A stretch of DNA of 64,000 nt from contig CM065801.1 of the NCBI GenBank assembly GCA_033398695.1, positions 106,137,170-106,201,169 of the forward strand, read 5' to 3'. Made by a program: the position numbers and the translations under genes. The notes beneath the pieces were generated by a model. It was not told the origin of the DNA. It was given only the letters and a program-made list of their open reading frames with translations, and did not search any database. Numbering within the stretch: the stretch's first letter is position 1; each line of letters starts with the position of its first letter. The stretch is from Orobanche coerulescens. Taxonomy: Eukaryota; Streptophyta; Magnoliopsida; Lamiales; Orobanchaceae. Shown here one piece after another: positions 11,282 to 23,877 of this stretch.

Positions 11282-13609
11282 TAAATGGTATCGGAGCTTA
11301 GGTTGAGGAAACCTAGGCTATCGGGTCAAGTTGTGTTGTTTGAGTCTTGTTTCGTCGGATTTTATCTGACTGAGTCGTGTCGTGACGCGTCGTCTGAGTT
11401 TGTTGGTCGTGATTAGTATCGTGGGGCGATCATCATCTTCGTGCGACCTGTGACTGTAAGTCTCCCTTCTTTGTGTTGTGCCTCGTGTGACACGAGCTAT
11501 TTTTATGATTATTTGTTAATTGATGGAATCCTGTTATGGATTTTTATTTCTTGATATGTGGTTATTTGACCCTCATATTTCGTTCATATGAGGAGTAGCG
11601 TTGCTGGATTGTGCATGTTTGACTTTATTTCTTTTATCCGCTGCGTGAGTTCTTTTGTAATGGCCTTCGGTATTTTACCGACTAAGTTTTATTTCGAAAA
11701 CCGATTCCTTTAACCGAGTTTTTGGCCTTGACGTTTTGACGGTAGTTGGGTGTTTTCAAATGATTTTGTGAGTTTTGATAAGTACTACCGTCATCGGCCT
11801 TTTTGGGCATTTTTGTAATTGGTTTTTAGCCTGGTGGGTTCCGGCACGGGACCCACGGCGCTATAATGTTCCGTATAATTACCCGAAATTTTTTGGGCAT
11901 TCTAGCCCATTGAATTATCTTTAAAAACCTTGAGTATCTTAGAAAAATAAATTTCGAGACGTACCTTTCAAATGAGTTATTTTCTTGTGGTACATCCAAG
12001 GTGCCACAATATATTTCAAAAAAAAAAAAAAATTCTACTTCGAGGACCAAAATGCTTTGAGATATTTTCAATGTTTTAGGAACACTTTTATTTAGACCCG
12101 AGGATCGAATATTCTAAAAGTTTTCACTAAGAGAAAGTGTCCTCATTTTTATCAAATGCGAAATGGTTCTCCAAAGTCTCGATAACGATGTTTCACGTTT
12201 GTACTTTTTTTTGAAAGGTGATACTCAAGATCAACCGGTGTTCTTCTAAAATTATTTTCAAAATGAGATTTTCGTTTTTAAAACCTATCCATTCCCGCTT
12301 AAGGTATGGGTATGTATGTACGATGTTCGCGTTCTCATTATGATGTTTGCTCCCGAGTATGATCGAAATGGCGGTGTGAGCGTTGAGTCACTTTCCACAC
12401 ATTTGTTGTGTTAGCCCCCTGTGAGAGGCGGGATGTTGGTGTTGAATGTTGTCGCCTCGTGGTGATTTCTGCGTTGTCACGCATGTGCGAGCTGTTAGAG
12501 CTTGGGTTGGTATGGTCGTGTGCATCGGTGATCGTTCCGTTATGTGTCGGTTGTTTAATGTCTTGTTACCTTGCTCCTGTTTTTGTGAATTTCCTGGATG
12601 AGGTCGGAGGTAATACCCGTACTATTTTGACTTCTGTATTTTCTCTTTCTCCATTCTTTCGAATCGCTCGTATTCATTGATACTTTCTGAACTTGTTCTG
12701 TATTTCGGTTTCATCGTCCGAACGAACTGTGATCTTGTTGTGGGTTGATCTGGTTATCGCTGTGATTTTTTTTGAGTTCGGTTCGATTCTTGTGAACCTT
12801 GTTCGGAAGTGACATCATCTGAATCTATTATTTCCTTTATTCGAAGTGGATCGGATTTGGAACTCCTGTGTTTTCGACTCTGTCGACTCGTTTATGTTCG
12901 TTGATATTTTCTGAACTTTCCCTATCCCTTGCTTTTGTTGATTGAACGAGGGTGTTGTTGTTTCGGAATAACTCGTTTGTCGTTGTGACTTTTCAATCGC
13001 TATTCCCTTTCCGGTGGATCTTATGGGAATGCATGTCTTGTAGTTCTCACCAGATCATCCTGGGAGTTGTTGTTTGAATTTTATTATCCTTCGTGTTTCG
13101 GACATGATTGTTCGATTTTTGTTGTCTCTGTCGTTTGTTTGTTCGGTTTTTGTCCTCGTTTCGTGATTGTTGAGCATTCAGGATCCTTCTTAATTTCCTT
13201 AAGTTCGGGAAATTAGTCTCGTTTTCGATCTTCCAACCCTTGGGCGGTGGAATTCCGTATTTCTTCAGCGTTTGGCTCGCGTTTGGATTGATAAACCGTT
13301 GGGTTGGTCAATCGTATTGATTTTCGTTCGTTGTGTTTTGTGATTGTTTGGATAATTGACTTGATTGTATTATCCATTTGATGACGCTTGTCACTTGTTG
13401 GTTTTATTATATACCTAACGGCGACGTTGTGTTGGTCGTCGTGGAGCGTGTTTTCACGCCGTATATTCCTTTGCGTTGCTTGTAACGTTTCGCCGATGGG
13501 CGTAAGTTACGCGTTTCCTTGCGTATCTCGTTGAGTTTTCCTGGCGGGATATTGCTTCTCGCTACTTGTTTTAAGTTTCGGGACGAAACTTGTTTTAAGG
13601 AGGGTAGAA
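11282..13609 (+). mobile_element. INT1: complete interior of coding-free tandem unit
   Basis: 2328 bp between LTR1 and LTR2. It opens with the primer site TGGTATCGGAGC (11286-11297, initiator-Met type) and closes with GTTTCGGGACGAAAC and a purine tract. No gag, protease, RT, RNase H or integrase motif is visible in six frames, so it fits a large retrotransposon derivative (LARD). The block at 11827-11880 (GTGGGTTCC then GGACCCACGGCGCTATAAT) resembles the conserved block near the 3' end of the E, G and solo LTRs, so part of this interior may derive from an LTR end. Confidence 0.85.
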
Positions 13610-16600
13610 TGTAATATCCGCAATTTTCGATTTTTGGTAAATTTCTTTTTTCGGCCGGAGTCCGTTTTGACGACTCGCTCATGACCGTTTTGTCATTTCG
13701 AGAATGATTAATTCTGCACTTTTTGTCATCCGAGTTCGTTTCGGTATCGTTTTGTTGAGTTCCGAGCTTTTTAGCGACTTTTCCGCACTTGAGTTCGATT
13801 CTTGCGAATCTCGTCCAAATCGTTGTTTCGAGTTTCTCGTAAGTTCATTTAATGTTATTATTCATGTTGCGAGCTTTGGTTTGGTGTTTCGATCGCGTAT
13901 CGTGATTTTCGGACGTTTTGGGCCATTTTCGTAATTTCCCAAAGTTTTGGGTAATTACTTCCGTTGTTGAATTCCGAGCCTTCGGGTGGTCGGAATTGTA
14001 TGTTCTCTTAGCTCTTAGATTCGTCTTTGCGAGTACGTCAGAACCGTATCATCGATTCTTATTCAGTTCGGGTTTCGGGTCGTTCGGGCCGTCGAGTTGG
14101 CCGGCCGAGTCATGGTCGGGCAACCTCGGGCCCAGTGTGCACCGGCCGAGTCACGGCCGGTAGTGCTCGGCAGCCTTCTCGCCGAGTCACGGCCGGCGGT
14201 GCTCAGCTTCGGCAGCAAGTGGGCCGCGGCACATGCCGGGCAGGCCGCGGCACACTGTGGCATTTTTCGGCCAAACTGATCAGAGGGTGCCGCGGCACAC
14301 GCCGGCCGGCCGCGCACACCGCCGACCACCGGGAGCCATTTTGGGCTCGTGCCGCGGCACACTCCCTGGGCCGCGGCACACTGCGGTGCCTATTTATGGC
14401 CCCGCACACGGGTTTCGCCATTTTTCTCCTTCTTCTCCTTCTCTTCCGCGGCTGAGGGTGATCTTACCATGGATCCATGTTGTTTAACAACAAATCCATG
14501 AAGTTCTTGAGTTCATATCATCAATCAATCATCCGTTATCATCCTTTGATCCAGCGAATCATGGTAATCTTCCTTAGAACCCTAATTTCGTGAATTTGGG
14601 GGTTTTTGCGTTTTTGTCCGATTCGTTCCGTATTATTGATTAATTCATGATGGGTATGATTAATCTTGGTAGTATTCTTGTGTTTAACATCATTTAATCC
14701 ATTGTTCTTCGTCGAATCGAAGTATATTTCTTGATTTCCTTCGAATCGACTTTTTGGGGGATTTGTCCTCGATTTCGTTTTTCATCCATTTTTGATGGAT
14801 CGATTATGGTTAAATGATGTTGATAAACATATTCTATGGATTGTATATCCATATTTCAACTTGGAATTCCGTTTTCGTGTTTTGTCGGGACGAATCGTGT
14901 TCTTGGCCGTTTTGGGGGAAATCCTTGAACTTTCGTCATTCGTTCTTTGAATTCAAAGGCTTTGAGTCGTATTATGGAATTCATTTTCGTTGTTATTGTT
15001 TTCTTTCATAGTTCATTGTTGCGGATTGTCGTTCGGTGGAGTCGGCGAGTTCGTAGTCGGTTCGTGCCAACCTACTTCGGCCGATTCTCCGCGTTGTGGT
15101 TATTCGAGGCAAGTACCTTGCCCATACTTTTCTTATTTTATAGATATGATGATCGTGATCATCTTGGTGTGTTTATTTGGTTGTTTGAAATGAAGTTTCA
15201 AAAGATTTCGGTTTGGCCTCGTTAAAGGCTTTCTTTCAAAATGCGTGTGTTTTGTGAACGGTGTGTTTTGGGAATTGATTATGATTTGATTATTTTGAAC
15301 GTTGAGGTATTTGATGATGATACTCATGTGTTTAAAGTTATGGGATCGTGTATTCCGTATTTAATCTTGTTATTGCGTTTTTGAAGAGTTTGATAATGGT
15401 GTCGGATTAGTGGCCATCCCTAGTAAGTATTCTTGATGAACTTACATTCTTAGAATGTTAGTATTGCATGAGTAAAGTGTGTGTGTGTGTGTGTGTATGC
15501 TCACTATGGGTTAGATCCGATGGGGTCTCGGTAGGGGTCCACGGAGGGGTGGATCCGCGAGCTTGCTTTTAACCACTACGGGTTAGATCCGACGGGGTCT
15601 CGGTAGGGATCCACGGAGGGGTGGGTCCGCGGTTAATTGTGGTGCATTTTGCAAATGTGATTTGATATTGGCATTTGCGGAAATGAGTGCTTTGGAACTA
15701 TGTTTTAATGATTGCATGCATCGACTAAGTGTGTAAGAGGTAAGTTGTTCGTTTGGCTTACTTGGCTAGGATGGCACTAGAGTATTTTGTTGTTTGTGTT
15801 AAATCCTTTATTTGTGGATTTAGATGTTGGGAGACGAACCTTGTGGTCATTCTTGTGTACTGTGAGTTGATGAGATTTGGGGCTAAAATCCCAATGGTTT
15901 TGTAAAAGTCATTTTATGGATTTGGGGCTAAAATCCCAACGGTTTGGTAAATGTCATTTTTCGGAAAGTAAACCTTTAGGTCGGTGACCCCTTTTGTCCT
16001 TTGGATTTTGAAAAGTAGGATTTGATAATCCTAAATTGTTTTCTATGAAAACTCTCGATGGCATTCTAAACTGTTTTTATAAAATTTTCCATTGATTTGT
16101 GATCTTTCGATTTTGGAACGTTTTCTCAAATTCTTGCCTCGGGAAGTTCTTTTCGTTTCGTTTGGATCTTTGAGGATCCTTGGTTATTGTTATTCGTGGA
16201 ATGTGAATTGTATGGCTCGTATTTGCACTTTGTTCTTGCACTAGCAAAACAGTGGAGTTTTGCTAACCCCCGAGTACTCGGGGGGTGGATGTCTGTTTTT
16301 GCATTCAGGTTTTGGAGCATAACACAGGGTCCGCACGAAGGATGATGAAAGATGATCGATACTAATCACATGAGGAACCGTACATCGTGTATCGGTTCAG
16401 TTGTACTTTATTTTCCGCTGCTATATTATTCCCGTTGTACGGGTGTGGTTGTGTTTTGACCCCTGCGTGGGCATGAGTTGTAATCGAGTTGTATGTTTTT
16501 ATTGAAAGGCCAAATTGGTCTACTGAGTCAATTTAGCCTTAAAGGCATGGTTGAGTTGTTATATGTCGTTACCAGCCTGGTAGATCCTTGAGGAAAGGTT

Positions 16601-16641
16601 CTACGGCGTGTAATATCCCTGAGCGGATTGGGGGTGTTACA
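13610..16641 (+). mobile_element. LTR2 of the tandem coding-free unit (uninterrupted)
   Basis: A 3032-bp complete LTR, TGTAATATCCGC to GGGGGTGTTACA, followed by the next primer site at 16646. It serves as the reference copy for the array. It is shared by INT1 and INT2, so neither interior has a private pair of LTRs. Confidence 0.9.
14101..14397 (+). promoter_or_regulatory. U3 palindrome array and TATA box of LTR2
   Basis: Three GAGTCA(C/T)GGYCGG repeats come first, then six CCGCGGCAC-type palindromes (one shortened to CCGCGCAC). TATTTAT is at 14391-14397. The array differs in spacing from LTR1 and LTR3 by several small insertions and deletions, more than the flanking LTR sequence does. Confidence 0.7.
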
Positions 16642-18972
16642 TAAATGGTATCGGAGCTTAGGTTGAGGAAACCTAGGCTGTCGGGTCAAGTTGTGTTGTT
16701 TGAGTCTTGTTTCGTCGGATTTTATCTGACTGAGTCGTGTCGCGACGCGTCGTCTGAGTTTGTTGGTCGTGATTAGTATCGTGGGGCGATCATCATCTTC
16801 GTGCGACCTGTGACTGTAAGTCTACCTTCTTTGTGTTGTGCCTCGTGTGACACGAGCTATTTTTATGATTATTTGTTAATTGATGGAATCCTCTTATGGA
16901 TTTTTATTTCTTGATATGTGGTTATTTGACCCTCATATTTCGTTCATATGAGGAGTAGCGTTGCTGGATTGTGCATGTTTGACTTTATTTCTTTTATCCG
17001 CTGCGTGAGTTCTTTTATAATGGCTTTCGGTATTTTACCGACTAAGTTTTATTTCGAAAACCGATTCCTTTAACCGAGTTTTTGGCCTTGACGTTTTGAC
17101 GGTAGTTGGGTGTTTTCAAATGATTTTGTGAGTTTTGATAAGTACTACCGTCATCGGCCTTTTTGGGCATTTTTGTAATTGTTTTTTAGCCTGGTGGGTT
17201 CCGGCACGGGACCCACGGCGCTATAATGTTCCGTATAATTACCCGAAATTTTTTGGGCATTCTAGCCTATTGAATTATCTTTAAAAACCTTGAGTATCTT
17301 AGAAAAATAAATTTCGAGACGCACCTTTCAAATGAGTTATTTTCTTGTGGTACATCCAAGGTGCCACAATATATTTCAACAACAAAAAAAAAAAATTCTA
17401 CTTCGAGGACCAAAATGCTTTGAGATATTTTCAATGTTTTAGGAACACTTTTATTTAGACCCGAGGGTCGAATATTCTGAAATTTTTCACTAAGAGAAAG
17501 TGTCCTCATTTTTATCAAATGCGAAATGGTTCTCCAAAGTCTCGATAACGATGTTTCACGTTTGTACTTTTTTTTGAAAGGTGATACTCAAGATCAACCG
17601 GTGTTCTTCTAAAATTATTTTCAAAATGAGATTTTCGTTTTTAAAACCTATCCATTCCCGCTTAAGGGATGGGTATGTATGTACGATGTTCGCGTTCTCA
17701 TTATGATGTTTGCTCCCGAGTATGATCGAAATGGCGGTTTGAGCGTTGAGTCGCTTTCCACACATTTGTTGTGTCAGACCCCTGTGAGAGGCGGGATGTT
17801 GGTGTTGAATGTTGTCTCCTCATGGTGATTTTTGCGTTGTCGCGCATGTGCGAGCTGTTAGAGCTTGGGTTGGTATGGCCGTGTGCATCGGTGATCGTTC
17901 CGTTATGTGTCGGTTGTTTAATGTCTTGTTACCTTGCTCCTGTTTTTGTGAATTTCGTGGATGAGGTCGGAGGTAATACCCGTACTATTTTGACTTCTGT
18001 ATTTTCTCTTTCTCCATTCTTTCGACTCGCTCGTATTCGTTGATACTTTCTGAACTTGTTCTGTATTTCGGTTTCATCGTCCGAACGAACTGTGATCTTG
18101 TTGTGGGTTGATCTGGTTATCGCTGAGATTTTTTTTGAGTTCGGTTTGATTCTTGTGAACCTTGTTCGGAAGTGACATCATCTGGATCTATTATTTCCTT
18201 TATTCAAAGTGGATCGGATTTGGAACTCCTGTGTTTTCGACTCTGTCGACTCGTTTATGTTCGTTGACATTTTCTGAACTTTCCCTATCCCTTGCTTTTG
18301 TTGATTGAACGAGGATGGTGTTGTTTCGGAATAACTCGTTTGTCGTTGTGACTTTTCAATCGCTATTCCCTTTCCGGTGGATCTTATGGGAATGCATGTC
18401 TTGTAGTTCTCACCAGATCATCCTGGGAGTTGTTGTTTGAATTTTATTATCCTTCATGTTTCGGACATGATTGTTCGATTTTTGTTGTCTCTGTCGTTTG
18501 TTTGTTCGGTTTTTGACCTCGTTTCGTGATTGTTGAGCATTCAGTCTCCTTCCTAATTTCCTTAACTTCGGGAAATTAGTCTTGTTTTCGATCTTCCAAC
18601 CCTTGGGCGGTGGAATTCCGTATTTCTTCAGCGTTTGGCTCGCGTTTGGATTGATGAACCGTTGGGTTGGTCAATCGTATTGATTTTCGTTCGTTGTGTT
18701 TTGTGATTGTTTGGATAATTGACTTGATTGTATTATCCATTTGATGACGCTTGTCACTTGTTGGTTTTATTATATCCCTAACGGCGACGTTGTGTTGGTC
18801 GTCGTGGAGCGTGTTTTCACGCCGTATATTCCTTTGCGTTGCTTGTAACGTTTCGCCGATGGGCGTAAGTTACGCGTTTCCTTGCGTATCTCGTTGAGTT
18901 TTCCTGGCGGGATATTGCTTCTCCCTACTTGTTTTAAGTTTCGGGACGAAACTTCTTTTAAGGAGGGTAGAA
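16642..18972 (+). mobile_element. INT2: second complete interior of coding-free tandem unit
   Basis: 2331 bp, near-identical to INT1, with a primer site at 16646-16657 and the same 3' inverted repeat and purine tract before LTR3. No coding potential related to retroelement proteins is visible. Confidence 0.85.
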
Positions 18973-20700
18973 TGTAATATCCGCAATTTTCGATTTTTGG
19001 TAAATTTCTTTTTCGGCCGGAGTCCGTTTTGACGACTCGCTCATGACCGTTTCGTCATTTCGAGAATGATTAATTCTGCACTTTTTGTCATTCGAGTTCG
19101 TTTCGGTATCGTTTTGTTGAGTTCCGAGCTTTTTAGCCACTTTTCCGCACTTGAGTTCGATTCTTGCGAATCTCGTCCGAAACTGTTGTTTCGAGTTTCT
19201 CGTAAGTTCATTTAATGTAATTATTCATGTTGCGAGCTTTGGTTTGGTGTTTCGATCGCGTATCGTGATTTTCGGACGTTTTGGGCCATTTTCGTAATTT
19301 CCCAAAGTTTTGGGTAATTACTTCCGTTGTTGAATTCCGAGCCTTCGGGTGGTCGGAATTGTATGTTCTCTTAGCTCTTAGATTCGTCTTTGCGAGTACG
19401 TCGTAACCGTATCATCGATTCGTATTCAGGTTCGGGTTTCGGGGTCGTTCGCCGTCGAGTTGGCCGGCCGAGTCATGGCCGGCAACCTGGGCCTGTGCAA
19501 TCGCCGAGTCACGGCCGGTAGTGCTCGAAACTTCGGCCGAGTCACGGCCGACGTTGCTCGCGTTCGCTGCGGTTCGTGGGCCGCGGCACATGCTGGCAAG
19601 GCCGCGGCACACTCTGTGGCATTTTTCGGCCAAACCGACTGTACCGGGTGCCGCGGCACACGCCGGCCGGGCCGCGGCACACTGCCGACCACTGGGAGAC
19701 ATTTTTGGGCCTGTGCCGCGGCACACTCCCGCTGGGCCGCGGCACACTGTGCAGCCTATTTATGGCCCTGCACACGGGTTTTTGGCCATTTTTCTCCTTC
19801 TTCTCCTTCTCTTCCGAGGCTGAGGGTGATCTTACTATGGAGCCATGTTGTTTAACAACAAATGCATGAAGTTCTTGAGTTCATATCATCAATCAATCAT
19901 CCGTTATCACCCTTTGATCCAGCGAATCAAGGTAATCTTCCTTAGAACCCTAATTTCGTGAATTTGGGGGGTTTTGCGTTTTTATCCGATTCGTTCCGTA
20001 TTATTGATTAATTCATGATGGGTATGATTAATCTTGGTAGTATTCTTGTGTTTAACATCATTTAATCCATTGTTCTTCGTCGAATCGAAGTATATTTCTT
20101 GATTTCCTTCGAATCGACTTTTTGGGGGATTTGTCCTCGATTTCGTTTTTCATCCATTTTTGATGGATCGATTATGGTTAAATGATGTTGTTAAACATAT
20201 TCTATGGATTGTATATCCATATGTCAACTTGGAATTCCATTTTCGTGTTTTGTCGGGACGAATCGTGTTCTTGGCCGTTTTGGGGGAAATCCTTGAACTT
20301 TCGTCATTCGTTCTTTGAATTCAACGGCTTTGAGTCGTATTATGAAATTCATTTTCGTTGTTATTGTTTTCGTTCATAGTTCATTGTTGCGGATTGTCGT
20401 TCGGTGGAGTCGGCGAGTTCGTAGTCGGTTCGTGCCAACCTACTTCGGCCGATTCTCCGCGTTGTGGTTATTCGAGGCAAGTACCTTGCCCATACTTTTC
20501 TTATTTTATGGATATGATGATCGTGATCATCTTGGTGTGTTTATTTGGTTGTTTGAAATGAAGTTTCAAAAGATTTCGGTTTGGCCTCGTTAAAGGCTTT
20601 CTTTCAAAATGCGTGTGTTTTGTGAACGGTGTGTTTTGGGAATTGATTATGATTTGATTATTTTGAACGTTGAGGTCTTTGATGATGATACTCATGTGTT
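18973..20700 (+). mobile_element. LTR3 of the tandem coding-free unit, 3' truncated
   Basis: It matches LTR2 from its first base to ACTCATGTGTT at 20700, then switches abruptly to unrelated AT-rich DNA. About 1.3 kb of the LTR 3' end is missing. The breakpoint has no visible duplication, so a deletion or illegitimate join ended the array here. Confidence 0.85.
19462..19763 (+). promoter_or_regulatory. U3 palindrome array and TATA box of LTR3
   Basis: Three GAGTCA-CGGCCG repeats and six GCCGCGGCAC palindromes, the best preserved of the three arrays. TATTTAT is at 19757-19763. Confidence 0.7.
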
Positions 20701-21329
20701 ATGGCTTGTTATCTTCAATAACTCAAAGTTCCTGCATTCTATCTCTTAATTTTTGTTTTGCTGTGTCATCCTCGAAAACCCAAACTTAGTTGTCTAAAAT
20801 AGAAAAAATCTTTAAATTTTGCTCGGAAGTGAAAGACAGTATATACTGGTTCTCACCCTAGACAATTGTCCATTGGTTGATGTTTATTTAGAATTGGAAC
20901 TCCTCATTAGTATTTTGGCCCCAAATCGACAATAATACCCTTGTTGCTTAACTTTTCTTTCTTTATTTGACAAATTGGTGGTGATCTCTAATTATAATAT
21001 CGTTCTTTATGTTTCTCTTTTTGTAATTGAACTATTCACAGTTCTTTGCTGGCATTTTTTGATGAACTTTGTTTACAATTCAACTAAAATGAATTTATAT
21101 TATTTTCTTTCATCTATAATCAACTTAAATAAAATAATTCGTGGATATGGTTCCCATCCTGTTTGAAAATACCATTCAACCTCAAACATAGTAGCCCCAC
21201 TGCTTGTCTTGATCATAACTACAAACTAGAATGAAAGTTTGCTTGACATAGAATAATTTTTGTAATCTTAGTTTTACGCACAGACCATTTAAACCATGGT
21301 CATACAATAATCACATACACGCATGCATT
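20701..21329. other. Unassigned AT-rich DNA, possibly CACTA interior
   Basis: I recognise no gene or repeat family here. It lies between the truncated LTR3 and the subterminal repeats of a CACTA element, so it may be the remains of that element's interior. Its other terminus is not seen. Confidence 0.3.
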
Positions 21330-22789
21330 CAATGTGACTAATTATTAGCTTGTTGACGCATGTAATCCATTAAACCATCATTATAGCTACTTTGACTATT
21401 TTACAATATGCGTGGAGTTTAACTTTAAACTTTGACTATCAGTCACAAAAAAATACATATGGTCACATGTGTTTCCTTTTATCATAACGAGCTATTCACT
21501 TTTAGACACACGCTATAAAATAGAACATGACCATAAAATATTCGTATGCACAAGTTTTAATTTCTTTTATCATGAAAATTCTTCACTTTTAGACACACAT
21601 GAGAATTAAACTGTGACCATTCTATACTATTAGTCATGAGTTTTTGCTTTATCATGAAGATTTTGTACTTTCAGACACATAAAATTTAAACTGTAACCAT
21701 AAAGGACTTGTAGTCCAAGATTTTTATCATTAAACCTTAACCATAGAGTACTTATTGTTTTTTTTTTCCGAAACTGTGACCATAGAATACTAAAAGTCAC
21801 GTGTTTTCTTCCGTTATCATTAATATCTTTTTTTTTTCTTTTAGACACATATTTGAAATTCATAAATGTCCAACAAACAATAACAGTCATTCTTTTTTCT
21901 TTTATCAATACTATTGTTTACTGTTTTACACACATAACAAATTATATGGTGACCACAAAACACTTATATTCATAGGTTGTGATCTCAAACGTGGCAATAA
22001 AAGACTTGTAGTCACATGTTTTTTTATTTAATCATGATTTTTTTTCCTTTTACACACACATACCGCTACATACTTACTGTCATATTTTTTTCTTTTATTA
22101 TGACTAATTTTTACTTTTAGACATACACCATAACATAAAAAGTAACCATAAAATATTTTTATTCACACGCTTTTCCTTTTATCATGAACTTGATATACCT
22201 TTAGACACACATAAGAAATTAAACGTGACCATAAAATACTTACACTCACAAGTTTTTTTCTATTATCATGACAAGTCCTCATTTTTAGACACATAATAAA
22301 ATGAAACATGACCATAAAATACTTACAGTAACTTGTTTTGTTAGTTTTATGAAGTGACTAATAAACGCTGCCCCATTAACACACAAATAATTCATGTCGC
22401 CATTTACATTAGCTTTTAGCTATATTAGATTCATGTGTCTAATTCTACTTTATGATTTAGACACATAAACAATTGCATCATGTGGCCATATATTTATCTA
22501 TTGTCTCATATAAAAACCATCACAAAATTTTTCCATATATCAAACAAAAACCCATGGCCAGGTGGTGACATTTGCCATAGTGTTCGACTGTGGCTCGTAA
22601 TTGTCATATTTGTTATCTTTAGCGTGGCTAAAGTTCTCGATTAGCTTTCCAATAGTCATGAAATACAACTTAAAATGTGGTTAAAACAATGACAGAATTT
22701 TACCAATAACCTTTATCCACAGTTTTAATCAAAAGTGTGGCTGGGCTGTTTTGGCAAAAGTGTGACCATATGTCATTTTTGTACTAGTG
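21330..22789. mobile_element. CACTA (En/Spm-type) transposon end with subterminal repeats
   Basis: The right edge reads TACTAGTG at 22782-22789. Its reverse complement starts CACTAGTACAAAAATG, the form of a plant CACTA terminal repeat. Inside it lie about ten degenerate units spaced roughly 80-90 bp apart (clearest at 21480-22330), each built from TTATCATGA, CTTTTAGACACACAT, GACCATAAAATACTT and a GTCACA-GTTTT block, as expected of CACTA subterminal repeats. No transposase and no second terminus are visible, so this is a fragment or deletion derivative. TTA follows the end, but the 3-bp duplication cannot be checked. Confidence 0.7.
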
Positions 22790-22792
22790 TTA

Positions 22793-23411
22793 ATTCTGCC
22801 CAGGCTGCACGCGGTCTTCCTTCTGGCATGAGGTCCACACTGGACATTGCCAGGTAGCCAGACCATCGGGGCTGGGCAACGCTCAATACAGATGAATCAG
22901 TCTGTGCACCTGATAGGCTCGCTACAGGAGAGTGGATTATCAGGGACAACTATGGGAACCTCATTCGGTCATTTTCTTTAAACCTGGGCAAGTGCAGTAT
23001 TACCTGGGCTGAACTCTCAGCTGTGGTGTTCGGAATTCGTCTTGCGTGGGATTTGAGGATCCGTCAGCTTGCTATGCAGTTAGACTCTACGTGCGCACTT
23101 CAAATTTTCCGGAATACCAATGACACGGAGCACCAATAGGCCAGCCTAGTTATTGAGTTAGATTCTCTTCTCTGCCAAAATTGGGAGGTCTCTTTTTGTC
23201 GTGTGTATCGAGAAGCTAATCATGCTGCCGATTTTCTTGCTAACCACGGCCATCAATGGCTCTTAGTTTCATGTTTTTTATTAAGTCATTGCCAGTTTGA
23301 GACATTGGCTTTTGTACAATCAAATTGGCGTTTCGATGCCTTGTTCTATTCTTAATAATATTTAAGGGTTGGGGTGGCCTTTCTAGCACCCTTCAACTGA
23401 CCAAAAAAAAA
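22793..23411 (+). mobile_element. 5'-truncated LINE tail
   Basis: An RNase H-like reading frame is followed by a short 3' UTR and ends in a run of nine A residues (23403-23411). This is the anatomy of a LINE 3' end. The left side begins directly at the CACTA terminus, so the CACTA element may have inserted into this LINE, or the two were joined by deletion. Confidence 0.65.
22870..23355 (+). pseudogene. LINE RNase H-like domain, one internal stop
   Basis: A single frame of 161 codons starts at GWATLNTDES, matching the WxxxNTD start of the plant RVT_3 RNase H fold with its first catalytic Asp. It continues through WAELSAVVFGIRLAWD (second acidic residue), QLDSTCALQIF (third) and YREANHAADFLANHGH near the end, and closes with TAA at 23353-23355. 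There is an in-frame TAG at about 23138. The size and order fit the C-terminal RNase H of L1-type plant LINEs. Related RNase H-like ORFs also exist as domesticated host genes, but the stop codon, the A-tail and the absence of an RT upstream favour a dead LINE fragment. Confidence 0.72.
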
Positions 23412-23455
23412 GAATTCTAAATTTTCATAACTATTTCAGGAAAAAGTAAGAAAGC

Positions 23456-23673
23456 TGTAAATACGAGTCAATCAATTATATTTATAACACTGATAGGGGG
23501 GGCCTTTATATAGGCATTACAATGAGAGTCCTTCCATGCATAGGATTACTGGATAAGGTAAGACATCTAATAGGATCCTACTACCTCTAGAAGGATCTAG
23601 AACATTCTATCTATGTATCGTCCTACAACTAGTATTAGGCAAGACACCAATAAGGGAAAGACATCCCGTAACA
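23456..23673 (-). repeat. Probable 3' LTR of copia element C1
   Basis: On the minus strand the LTR starts TGTTACGGGATG (complement of 23673) right after a purine tract CACACGGGGAG. It has TATATAAAGG near 23510 as a likely TATA box. The far edge is uncertain; TGTAAATACG at 23456 would give about 218 bp, a short copia LTR. Confidence 0.5.
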
Positions 23674-23877
23674 CTCCCCGTGTGTAGAACACTAATACCA
23701 TCATGGTGCATAAGATGTTGCCTCGGTAAAAAACCTTTCCAAGTCAAACAAAACTTCGTGGGAAAAACAAAGACTTGGTGAGGAAAAAGAGCACAATGCA
23801 CCAACTACAAATGCCAGAATCATGTGAAGTATACTCCCCCTGAGGTATACATAACAGCTCATTCCAACGAGCTATCA

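Noticed and set aside
21801..22031. ORFs in the AT-rich repeat zone (21630-22031)
   Set aside because: They fall in degenerate CACTA subterminal repeats and encode Phe/Ile/Lys-rich low-complexity sequence.
22870..23355. RNase H-like frame as a domesticated host gene
   Set aside because: Internal TAG, no upstream exon or promoter evidence, and an A-tail typical of a LINE directly after the frame.
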